The position numbers and the translations under genes are program-made. A stretch of DNA of 64,000 nt from Scleromitrula shiraiana. Lineage: Eukaryota; Ascomycota; Leotiomycetes; Helotiales; Sclerotiniaceae. This document shows, piece by piece, positions 34,101 through 44,112 of this stretch (its first letter is position 1; the number at the start of each line of letters is the position of its first letter). The notes below the pieces were generated by a model. That model saw only the letters and a list, made by a program, of their open reading frames with translations, ran no database searches and was not told where the DNA came from. Location: the NCBI GenBank assembly GCA_028455995.1, contig JABELC010000007.1:186001-250000 (forward strand), given 5' to 3'.

Positions 34101-36425
34101 GGTATTGATTTTCTTGAACGCATTCAACCACTAGACCCAGTCTATTCAAGGTTCATATCATGGCTATTGAGAGCTGTATATACCGGAGCCCGTCTTAATC
34201 CAGCCCATGGCCCACCGCCCCCTCCAATTCCGATTCTTCCTATATTTCCTCATAATCAACGTCGACCACCACCACCACCACCGGATCAGAATGAACGACA
34301 ATTTCCATTTTTTGTCCCACTGTGGGATGAAAGAGCATCGGTATTCGATATGGAAAACTGGGTTGTAGATCCTACACCTGAGAGTTTTCAAATCAATAAT
34401 GAAGAAGGCAATTTAACCGAGTATCAACACACGAGTGCTGTGTCCGCAATCATTCAATCAATTCGATCACAACACCCTAATCACTACTGCGCGCAGCTTA
34501 CTGAATTGCAATTGCTTCATTATTTTAATGCCTCTTTTCAACAATCATTCTTCGATGTATCAGGCGGTGCTCAAGATAATCACATCGCCCAAATGTTGTT
34601 TTACATTTCTTGGGGTGCTTTTCTTATGAGAAAAGTTCGTTCAGTAACTCAGAACGGAGCCATAATATGCTATGAGTCTCGCTTGTTAGCTCACCCAAAA
34701 GTAGCGGAAATGGGACCACCGTATCTTGAAATTGTTTTGTATGAGTCCAATGTTCAGAATCGGGTTTGGCAAAGTATGAGCCCCACAGAAGTGATGGAAA
34801 TATCGAGTGATGGCGGAGATAATAATCCGCTCTCCCCAAACCCCGAGAATGATGCAACTAATGCTTTGAACACAAGCGAAACAAACATCGACAGCGATAA
34901 ATATGAAATTGAAGACTTTTTGTTGATTGGCTGGGAATTATTGAACCCCAAACATTCGTGGACGCAACTTGACTCGTCGGGCAAAATACAACATCGGAAA
35001 AACTTTTACTCAATATGCGCTCTACTTTTATCTATTCATAACCAATATCCACAGTCTGGGCTGGGCCAAGAATCTCCGGAAAGATTATACGTAAAACTAC
35101 ATCAGATGTTTCCCCTTCATACCGGAGATTTTACGGGGTGGCAGATTCAAAAGTTTTTGACCCGCTATTATAACACTTATAATTACAAATTGAAAATAGT
35201 CGAGCCTAGAGAGTCTGGGTTACTACCCTATACATCACGATCTGAAATCCTTGATACCAACCTAGATCATAACGAACTTTACGTATGGTATTCTGTTCAT
35301 GAAAAAAACGCTCTCTGGAGAGGTATGCGTCATCCAGAGTTTATATTTGGTCTATCGACCACAAAAGCGGGCCATACAATCCCTACTGATGAAATTCCAT
35401 TTGAAATGAATGTGTGGGAGCAGGGAAATGAAGGACAGCTTACTGAAGCACTATATAATACGCTGAATAACCAATGCCTAGGAAAAACTCCATGGAACAA
35501 GCTCAATTTTGCAGAGTTTGAAGAAAAATATTTGGAAATGCTTTCATCGCCATTGGGTAGACAGGAGGAAGCCTTTCAGACCCTTATCACAGCAATCACT
35601 GACAATATGGTGCAGTTGCATATTGTCAGACATGATCTTGACGGGGATGAATTTCACTCATCGAGAGTTGACGAGTCTCTCGAACTTGACTTTCTTTTAC
35701 CCATTTATCTGTATCGTGATGCACTTGCATATGAAAATGGTCTCCCAGGCTGGAGAAGTTTGACACATAAAAGAGACCGCCAAGAAATTATGACTCCCGC
35801 AACCTCCGATATTAGACCATTTCTATTGTGGTCAGATCCCAGCCACTTCCAATTGAGTCCTTTCGAGTTGAAGGGTTTGAATGAAGATTTTTGCACATCA
35901 AATGCACTCTGGAATTCATTAACGCAACAATTTCCAATTAATCAACTGGACGGCATCACTTTGGAGGGTATCACTGCAGCATTTCGTAGCGAAATTCCGA
36001 ATTACGCCGTTGAAGGAGAGGTGCCTGAGATACACGAAGTTCAGCAAATCTTCCAACACATTAATCTTGGCTTGGGGAAGTTCAGATTAGGTGTTGTAAG
36101 GATGCATTTATTTAATCTAAATGATCCGGACGAAATAATCGTTGAAAGACAAATGGATTCTACACCTTCATCGCAAAAACCTATTTTGTATGTTGCACGA
36201 CTTGAATATCGTTTTAAGAATATTGGGATTGGTGCGCACTGGTGCGGGGTTGGCCCAGCGAGAGATCCCGTTGACGGTGCTCGTAAACTTATTCTTCATT
36301 CATTGAATACTGGAAATAATCAAGAGAAAGGCGTCGAGGAGGATCCCGGTACTGGTGAGGGAGATGAATCGAATACTACTGGAAAAGATGGCGGTGGTTC
36401 TGAAGGTTCTTCGGCAACACTCTGA
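31142..36425 (+). CDS. Giant membrane-anchored coiled-coil protein with four related C-terminal modules
   Basis: The main exon (31834-36425) is a single open frame of about 1530 codons. I join it to exons 31142-31522, 31576-31590 and 31707-31755, giving 1678 residues; phases agree at every junction. The N-terminus has a proline tract and a membrane helix (ISALVAVVFFGCWLWIEFI); spliced sequence then leads to two or three more helices (FAMLILVTGILFGSATLF, FLLLISLPFSFLRIPFLI). Residues about 340-780 are a long heptad-rich coiled coil. A PPPPP linker near 34,210-34,290 follows. Four C-terminal modules each open with a helix of the type CALLLSIHNQYP or NALWNSLTQQFP and close with a W-containing turn (NRVWQSM, ALWRGMRH, GLPGWRSL, GAHWCGV). 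The module layout recalls OTU-like cysteine peptidases, but catalytic residues look degenerate. The main exon is certain; the first three exons are less so. The function is unknown. Confidence 0.6.
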
Positions 36426-36967
36426 GAGTAGGAGGGTCACTTTGGCCCCTTTCTTATTCAAATCTATAAGTTTCATCAATCTTTCATACGAGATTGGTCT
36501 AAAGTAAAATCTCAAGTCTAGACTGTATTCGTTAAAGATTAGCACTATATAAATTGGTAACGAAACGCAAGCACCATCCGAAAATTAAACCCCAGAATCA
36601 AGCCTTATTTCCTGTATTTTCTCACTGATCAGCAAGAGTTGACTAAGATTTAAGATAAAACGCCATAGTTCAACATCTATTCAGATAGTAACGTAACTAA
36701 TGCACAAGCAATTGCCATTTGCTACATCTGATTGTTTTTGACATCATCTTGATCTTAACCCATAACAACATACTCTAGATCATGGTAGCAACACTATTGA
36801 TATATATACCATGCCGCCGACCAATTTATTCAACATAAATATAGTGTTTTACGTTCTAAAACCTTTCAAAACTCCTCCTAGATTCTAGATACTGAGAACT
36901 ATCTAACAAAATTGCTTCTTACTCATTTTGACATAACTATTTCAATCATAACTACCCGATCAGTTAT
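36426..36967. other. Convergent intergenic region
   Basis: 3' flanks of two convergent genes. Nothing else seen. Confidence 0.35.
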
Positions 36968-37637
36968 CTATCGATCCATGATCCACCCGATCCATGATCC
37001 ACCCGATCCATAATCGCTGGTATTTGCACTTGAAGCATCATTCCAATCCCGCGATCTTCTGCTGCTTCTAGAACCATCGGACCTCGATGAGACTGATGAA
37101 CCATCATATGATCTAGGGCGAGATTTTCCAACCAAGCTATCTCTTATACGAGATAGTGTCGTTCGGCCATGATTTCTATCATCGGAAGTGTGTATTTTAC
37201 GATTATTTGGTATGTAATCGGGCCCACGTACTTTTCTTGAAGAGTCTGTTCTTCCATATAGATTTTCGTGTGTTGATCGAGTGCTTGTTGGTTCTGAAGT
37301 AGGAACAAATTCTCTAGGAACATAATTAAAATTTGGGTTAACTGAGTACTGAGGCATCGGCGGGACTGTAACACTATGATAAGTTGGCTGCACTATCCTT
37401 GACTGTCGATAAGATGTAGGGTTGCTTTGCATCTCTCCTTCGGAATAATAACCAAAAGGCTCGAGAGGCTCTGAATATTCTTGAAGTCCAGGCTCTATTG
37501 TCCTATCTTGAGGAGGGAAGATTGTATTTTCGGCTGTTGGTGGCTGGCGGGTAGACATGCCCGAATCTCTCATTCGTCTGTCATCGTAGTAGTATTTGCC
37601 ACTGTCCCATGCGCTTCTATGTACTGATCGGGAACGG

Positions 37638-37673
<36 letters not shown>

Positions 37674-38422
37674 CCTTGCTGGTGGCGATGCTTATGATGG
37701 TGATGGTGATGGTAATGTGGGTCCCGTTGAAGCACACCAATGAATTCCATCACAGGTATTCGTGCTAAGCTATCGTATCTCACTCCGAAAACCTCAGCTC
37801 CAGGAGTAACTCTCATTATTATCAAATTATTGGGTAAAAGAACCCAGTTCTTCAGTTGAGGTTGGCTAGTTTCAGCCTCTTGTATTGTCCTGAAAACGCC
37901 ATGACTATGTTCAGCTTGAAATGATATTAATATCCATTTATCATATGTTAAAACAACTTACTTACGAATGATCGGTTGAACAAGTAAGTCCTCCTTGTTT
38001 AATATTTGTAATACTTTCTGGCAAATGTTATATGCCTTCCACTCGCGATGCCTTCTACTCTTTAATGATCTCTCCAATGATCCATCAAAACAATCAAGAA
38101 CTCGGTCGTTCGATGTCATGATCTCCCAGAGAAAGAAACTGTGATTCTCGTGTCTTAGATTGATATTTTCGAAAGTTAGTGTTTTATCTCCATGCTCGCC
38201 CTTGCATAGTCTAGGATTAAGTATCATCATACGCCCATGCCATGGGTCATGATTAGAATTGGAGATGTATGCACCAACAATCTGCATACGATTAAAAGAT
38301 GTGCAAGAAATCAGAGAATGCTTACTTACAGTATTATAGTCCCCGATTGGTGGTGCATAATAATCTCTTGTTTGAAAAAAGAAATATAATGTTTTTGGTT
38401 TCAGAATGCGAGATGAATCCAT
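36968..38422 (-). CDS. Uncharacterised protein with poly-His tract and Ser/Arg-rich tail
   Basis: Three exons (38422-38330, 38281-37962, 37889-36968) join in frame to 444 residues. The N-terminal 180 residues look folded (TLYFFFQTRDYYAPPIGDYN, WHGRMMILNPRLCKGEHG, HSFFLWEIMTSNDRVLDCFD, WVLLPNNLIIMRVTPGAEVF). A His-rich stretch of about 28 residues follows, including a run of twelve His encoded largely by a (TGA/CAT)n microsatellite. The remainder is Ser/Arg/Tyr-rich and probably disordered, with SRSVHRSAWDS and RSSRRSRDWNDASS. The first intron's CAG acceptor and the second intron's second GTAAGT donor (37961) are required to keep the frame. No known family is recognised; poly-His proteins can bind metal or localise to nuclear speckles, which is only a suggestion here. 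Confidence 0.65.
37637..37673. repeat. Trinucleotide microsatellite encoding poly-His
   Basis: About twelve uninterrupted TGA units on the plus strand (CAT/ATG frame on the coding strand) inside the His-rich gene. Length polymorphism between strains would change the His run without shifting frame. Confidence 0.85.
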
Positions 38423-39577
38423 ATTGATCTAGAATCCTATGTTGGAAATATTAATTAACGGAATCGAGCTCTTTCCTACAAATATAATATTATAATTGAT
38501 ATAACGACATAGAAAATCAAGTTTTTAGAGGATACAGTAATGGACTCAGTAAGGTTCTTAAACCAACATATGATGTTGGGAGGTCAGTGACGCACTGGCC
38601 GATGTTAGACGGCCAAGACCAAATCTGTCATGGGCGCTTACAATCGTTACGACCAAGCATTACTATCCACATACAACTTACAAACATCAGTTTATGAATA
38701 CCTAATACACAGTGAAGACCCGTTTTGTCCTATTCTTAATCATATCGAAAGCAGAAAAGGATACCTAGAATACTTGATCTAAAAACCTCTTAGAGGATAC
38801 ATACGACTTAATACAAACAATTAAATCTCAATCAATTCTCTTGTTTATGAGTGTACGTTGGGATAACTCGCTTTATTTTACATATGAGTATACGCAATTT
38901 TCTACTAGTTTTTTATGTTCATACCTAGGCTAGGTATATTTAAAAAAGTAATGCTGGGATAGCCTACATCTCAAGCTCTCTTCATCACATAGAAATTTTT
39001 ATTCACAGTTCTTTTTTCTAAAATTGGAGATCGGTGGAGGGACTTTCTATCGATCACAATATACAGAATCTCTGACATATCAGATTCAACTGGGTATGGT
39101 TATAACCATAATATTTTGCAATAATCGCATCAAGGGATATTTATGGGATAGAACTTGATTACGCATGCTTGGCAACAATAGGTAAGATGATCTTGAATTA
39201 TCTGGTACCATGTAGCTAGATGATTGAAAAATAGACACGGGTTTGCTCAGACACGATGTCGGGTGGAATTAAAACTACTTGCTGATTGATTCATCTGATA
39301 CCAACTATATTTTCAACATCCCACAATCAAGCTAGACTTTGATTTCGGTTAATGGCTAGATATCAACACGAATAACGCTAGTTCAAAGAGCAATTGTATC
39401 TGATCATGGAGTAGAAAAGACCATGAATGTTTAAGGATATAGAGTGTTACTTTTCTGAGAGTGACGCAATGTCTAACGAATACAAACTCCTCTGGAGAAA
39501 AAAAGCATATAGGGTGAAGGCCCCTTCTTCTTCTTCTTTACAACATCATTCCCGTTTTTGTCTGAACCTTTCTCCTT
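38423..39577. other. Intergenic region (1.15 kb)
   Basis: Moderately AT-rich with no supported gene. A CCTAGGCTAGGTA inverted motif lies near 38923-38936. Nothing else seen. Confidence 0.3.
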
Positions 39578-40786
39578 TTAATCATTCAACTTACAGGTCT
39601 GATTCTCCTCCTTCTCTGTCTTTCCCCCCTCACGAGCTTTATTGTTCTTCTTAGTTGGTTTCCTAACCCCATCTTCCTCGCTATCACTATGTTTTGCAGA
39701 AGTGGAATCGCGGCTAGATCCAGGAGCTGGGTCGTTATCACCACTTTTCTTTTTATTATCATGTGTACGACTATGTTTACGATAAGCAACTCGCTCGGTA
39801 TCGACAGGAGGCTTCTGTGTCGGCGACTTTGAGTTGGTTCTTGGTCTAGATGGTAAAATAGGAGTCATTGTCATATTTTCCATATCTCTGAGCAACTGCC
39901 GTCTCCACCTAGGTGTATCCTGCTGAGAAGCACTTTGACTCCCTTGTTTAGTCTCGTCTCGTCGTTGCGAAACATTCATTTCACTTGCGTTGCTCTTTTG
40001 TGCTTTTTTACCTTTCCTTTTTGTTTGCTGCATTGCTTCCTTTGCTATTTTAATGTCCACGACCCTCTTCTCTTCAAGTTCCAAAGCTCGTTTCTTTTGT
40101 TCTTTAATTTTGTTCTCTTCCGCAATTCTCTTCTCTTTTGCTATGCGCTCCTTCTCCCTATCTTGTCGTTGCTTTAAAATATTAGATATAAAGTTCAAAA
40201 ACTTTTGTCCTGTAAGAGTTTTGCTGTATGTAAGATCTAGCTCCTTTAATCTTTGTTCCAAAAACATCAAATATCCCAAATGTTCATCCCGCTATAGATT
40301 CTTAGCCTGTACAATATATCTTGGGGGGCTTAGAAAGTTCAAGTCCCTGACATACTGATTCAAAGAATCGATAGTTTTCCCACGTACCATAACCTTCCTG
40401 GATTGCATCTAACATGCCCTCATCTGAAACTTGACTTCGAGGGACCATAATTAAAACCTCCCCAGTAAAAATGTCGTAATTATTGTTACGCCGCTGTTCT
40501 GGGGCTTTAAATGTTATGGTTTTGATATGATTGTTATCATTAGTCTGCACAACATATGCCCAGCGATAGATTTCTGGGTCTGAAAAGATCGTATCATCTT
40601 GTAATTTTTCGATCAACTATATGAATGAGAAAGTTAGTATATATGCAATATTTATTCACTGGAATCAGAGTATAGATCTAGTACGCGTACCCAGATCTCG
40701 AAAGTACTTTCTGACTTCTGCGGCACCTTTTTCTCTTTCACGAGTTGGGTTAGATCGACTTTTCGAAAAGCAGGGTTATGCCCCAT
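39578..40786 (-). pseudogene. Broken gene for a coiled-coil, charged protein
   Basis: Proposed exon 1 (40786-40691, MGHNPAFRKVDLTQLVKEKK) joins to 40616 through a GTACGC/ATAG intron, giving LIEKLQDDTIFSDPEIYRWA and EGYGTWENYRFFESVCQGLE. At a run of six C (about 40323-40318) the frame that continues the protein shifts by one base (RYIVQAKNL) and then meets TAG before RDEHLGYLMFLEQRLKELD. The rest is open to 39578: a highly charged coiled coil (REKERIAKEKRIAEENKIKE) and a Ser/Lys-rich, probably nuclear, tail ending TCKLND. A one-base slip in the homopolymer could be a sequencing error, but the TAG would remain. The family is not recognised. It may alternatively be two separate short genes. Confidence 0.5.
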
Positions 40787-40889
40787 TCTTTAATTGCTGT
40801 TTAAAATAAGCCTCAAGTAGAGATGAAGATAATTTTATGTCTGGTTTCTAATTTCATTGCGGTATTTCGTCTGCTATTTAAACTAGCTG

Positions 40890-41395
40890 AGAGTTCTATA
40901 CATAGACGGCCGCTGGAAGTACATTGCCTGGCTAGGTTGTGGCCTAGCAAGGTGATACGACTGGGATCAACAGGCTGTAGACGAACTCCTTGCGGCCATT
41001 GTTGGATACACGCCAACCATTGTGACTAAGGTGCAACAGATGCTCTCTTTCTTGCCGCCGCCAAGAGATATTTTGACTTTCACGCAGACGTTTTCTTATA
41101 CACATTCCTTGGTATGGCCAACTCTTCGTGAAAGTAAGTTCTATTCATTTTCAGTGCGTAGGCAGGCCTCTACAGATTACTATTTTTAGAAACTATTAAG
41201 TAACAGAGACTATCAAATTAGACCAAAATTACGAAATGATGCTGAATATGATGAAATTCATAACCTGCAGCTTTGGAGACATGACTTCATGAAGAGAACT
41301 ACTTTTATAATGAACCTCTGGTATCAGGAAGAAATCAATCGCTTTTCAGACCATCTTGGCGAAAAGATTCATTTTCAACTCCTCAGGTGACCAAC
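40890..41395 (+). pseudogene. Decayed ORF next to the transposon
   Basis: One frame reads LARxYDWDQQAVDELLAAIV (x is a TGA stop), continues GYTPTIVTKVQQMLSFLPPP and RDILTFTQTFSYTHSLVWPT, and reaches a plausible GTAAGT donor near 41136. After an intron-like gap, ETIKLDQNYEMMLNMMKFIT is followed by further stops and a frame change to LWYQEEINRFSDHLGEKIHF. The protein-like stretches separated by stops mark a relic rather than an active gene. It overlaps the 5' flank of the preceding minus-strand pseudogene. No family is recognised; it could be a host gene or a transposon-carried ORF. Confidence 0.4.
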
Positions 41396-41745
41396 GTGAA
41401 GTGTTTGGCATATAATGTCTTTGACTTCGATTCACAAACAGAGTATTCTAACTGATTGTTTAATCCTTGTCGAGTTGGAGTTTTTCTTCTCTAAACGGTG
41501 ACCCATGGGCTGGATTGTGGTCTGACCAACCTATAGTAGCCCAAAGGATTTTTATACATCCAACATCCCACCCCCATGAGGTGCCTTCATGAGTCAAACT
41601 GTTATTACGTAAATTTTACTGAGTACCTGCAGCGCACTCCTTGAATTAGATATGATTGAACTGGAATTGCAACATAGTTTTGCAAGATAGTTTTGCAACT
41701 TTGATGTCGCTGTCGTTACAACAAACGGTTAGGATGAATGATGAT

Positions 41746-41770
41746 CCCTACGGTATCACCTATTCAGGGA
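41746..41770 (+). repeat. Left terminal inverted repeat
   Basis: 25 bp; pairs with 42693-42717 with one mismatch. Confidence 0.9.
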
Positions 41771-42692
41771 TTTCTTGAATACTATTCAAAGAAGGAAATT
41801 TTCATACTATAATTAAAATTTCAATTGCATTATAAATTGATTTTCAGGGAATGATCATTTATTAATACAAATTCAACCTAAATTTTCAGGTTTATTTCAA
41901 ATAATTATATAAAACCAGATTAATATAACATTTACATATAAAATTTATATATTTTTATTTATATTTACATACAAAATTACATTTGCATACAGAATTATAT
42001 TTATATATAAAATTAATATATATTAATAATTAATATACTTCATTATTTCTTAATTTAATTAATATACTAAAATCAACTCTACACTCTTTTTATTATTAAT
42101 ATACTCAAATTAATATTACTAATGATAATATACATTAAAAAATAATATAAATATACCTTCAAATTCCATAATTTTTTATAAAAAATCATCTTCTTTAAAA
42201 TCTTCTTTTTTAAAATCTTCTTCTTTAAAATTTTTTTTAAAATGATAAAGTTATTGATTTATAAAAAATAAAATTTAAAATTATGGCTTTATAGCCTAAA
42301 ACCATATTTATATAAATCTAATAAAAAGTTAAATAAAAATTTAATAAAAGATTAAATAAAAATTTAATAAAAAATTAAATAAAAATCTAATAAAAAATTA
42401 AATAAATCTTTAATCAATAAAAATCTATTAAAAAATTGAATAATCTTATAATCATAATATAAAATCAACAATAATATCATTTTAAATATAATTTTAAACT
42501 TATCAATAGATTTTATTCAAAATTAATCTTTAAATTTAAATTTTAAAACTAATTTACACTATATAAAATTCAATTTTTAATTAATTACAAATTTAATACA
42601 TCAATATTTAAAATTTTAATATACTCAAACACTAAAATAACCGATTTCCTAAAGTTCATTCAGGGAACTCATTGAATTCTATTCAGGTTCGC

Positions 42693-42717
42693 TCCCTGAA
42701 TACGTGATACCGTAGGG
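42693..42717 (-). repeat. Right terminal inverted repeat
   Basis: 25 bp; reverse complement matches the left end at 24 of 25 positions. Confidence 0.9.
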
Positions 42718-42720
42718 GAT

Positions 42721-43066
42721 GCCCATATGGTCATTGGTGATGACCGTTATACACGGATCGCATTAGCTAAATTACCGAAATCTTGGCAAAATCAATTCCG
42801 CTGTTCTCCGCTGCTCTAACCACACAAAATGTTAAAACTTCCTGAACCAAGACACTTTGTACGAAGCTTCCCCGCTAATCTTCTAGAAATGAATATTTAA
42901 TACAAAGTCAATTGCATTTCATTCACTGTCTTTGAATCCTTTTGGAATCGTATAATAAATTCAATCTATTTCTCCTCTCGATGCTAGTTGTACAACGGAA
43001 CCAACATCAGAGTAAGTCAATTTTGTGCGATTAATCTGGTACGCCACAAGATCGATATATCACAAA
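42721..43066. other. Promoter region of the roadblock gene
   Basis: 346 bp between the transposon and the next gene, containing an AT-rich stretch at 42890-42970. The insertion lies about 350 bp upstream of the start codon and could affect transcription. Confidence 0.35.
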
Positions 43067-43702
43067 ATGACATCTCCTTCCCAACTGCAACCTCATCAGC
43101 CTCCCCAACAAACCATGCTGCTTAGCAAACGAATTTCCACCTTTCTCCAACAAAACATAACTCCTCAAATACACACTCTCCTTCTTCTTACACCAACTGG
43201 GAAACTTCTCAGCACGTCTTCCTCCTCACCCGCCTCTGTCCTACGCCAACGTGGTACCCTAGCACTAAGCGTATGGTTGTTGTACGACCCCTTCCCCGAA
43301 CGAACAATCGATTCCACACTACCCGAAGATACCGAGAAAGATAGCCAAGAAAATGGCAATGGGAAACGAAAGGAAACAAAGAGTATACTCGTACAAATGG
43401 AATTCGGTATAATGGCTATAAGAATGTTAAGATGTGGATTATTGTTTGTAGCTATTGGACCGGGGCCTAGTACAGGAACGGGAGTAGAAAAAGGACAATC
43501 GCAGGTATTGACTCCTGGAACGAGGACACCGGAGAGGATATCTGAGGAGGGTGGGGGAAGTGAGACCGCGAGTTTGAGGAGTATGAGGGGGAATGGTGGG
43601 ACGGGGATCATGGGGATGAGGAGACAGGTTGAGGAGTTGGGAAAATGGTTGGATGGGAAGTTGGAGGGTCTGGCGCTTTGTGAAGGGAATGGAATGAAAT
43701 GA
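43067..43702 (+). CDS. Roadblock/LC7-domain protein, LAMTOR2/Ragulator-like
   Basis: Intronless frame of 211 residues from the ATG at 43067; a second Met at 43115 (MLLSKRISTFLQQ) is the alternative start and is where the family-like domain begins. The sequence ITPQIHTLLLLTPTGKLLST, SSSPASVLRQRGTLALSVWL, then ILVQMEFGIMAIRMLRCGLL and FVAIGPG has the alternating strand-helix pattern and TPxGxLL, PAS..LR..GTLA signature of roadblock domains in LAMTOR2-like proteins. Such proteins scaffold Rag GTPases and TORC1 at the vacuole/lysosome surface. An insertion (KDSQENGNGKRKETKS) and a Gly/Ser-rich region expand the domain. Assignment rests on pattern only; a related roadblock protein is possible. Confidence 0.65.
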   Translation: MTSPSQLQPHQPPQQTMLLSKRISTFLQQNITPQIHTLLLLTPTGKLLSTSSSSPASVLRQRGTLALSVWLLYDPFPERTIDSTLPEDTEKDSQENGNGKRKETKSILVQMEFGIMAIRMLRCGLLFVAIGPGPSTGTGVEKGQSQVLTPGTRTPERISEEGGGSETASLRSMRGNGGTGIMGMRRQVEELGKWLDGKLEGLALCEGNGMK

Positions 43703-44112
43703 AATGAAATGAGGTGGTTATAAGGTTTTTAATGGAGGATGCATCGAGAAACAAATCAAATACAAGGGGTTCGTAGAGGGGGTAAACAGTCATGGGGGAA
43801 CAAAAGAGGATTGATAATTGTTCATTACACGGAGCAGGAGTTGGACATGGGAACGAAGCAACATTTTAATTTGGCATATATGGGTTTTGGGTCTTCAATT
43901 TTGGTTCATATATAAAGGAAGAATTGAGGGAAGAGCGAAAGGAAGAGAGAAAGAAAGAAAGAAAGAATCATTTCATCAAAGGCGAGGTGTTTGGCGTACA
44001 GAGATACCATATTACAACTACTAGGGAATTACACATTTATTTACACGTATCCTCATGGTGATTTGTTTCATTCATTATCATATATACAAGAATTGGTAAG
44101 TTCATATACCAC
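43703..44112. other. Convergent intergenic region with microsatellite
   Basis: Contains a (GAAA)n run at about 43947-43967 and GAAATGAAATGAAATGA repeats at the 3' end of the preceding gene. No gene seen. Confidence 0.45.

Larger units (their letters stand above)
41746..42717. mobile_element. 972-bp non-autonomous TIR element, AT-rich
   Basis: The ends are 25-bp inverted repeats: 41746-41770 begins CCCTACGGTATCAC and ends TATTCAGGGA, and the reverse complement of 42693-42717 is identical except at position 15 (C versus G). Both ends are flanked by GAT (41743-41745 and 42718-42720), a 3-bp target site duplication. Related ATTCAGG/TTGAAT subterminal motifs recur just inside both ends. The interior is overwhelmingly A/T with no ORF and contains short tandem-like TTAAATAAAAAT runs (about 42310-42440). 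It is therefore a class II cut-and-paste element lacking transposase. The AT bias suggests RIP or an originally AT-rich MITE. A 3-bp duplication would fit PIF/Harbinger- or CACTA-like groups, but the termini do not settle this. Confidence 0.85.

Noticed and set aside
42310..42440. CRISPR-like or satellite array suggested by repeating TTAAATAAAAAT runs
   Set aside because: Units are irregular, purely A/T, and lie inside the transposon; this is eukaryotic low-complexity DNA.
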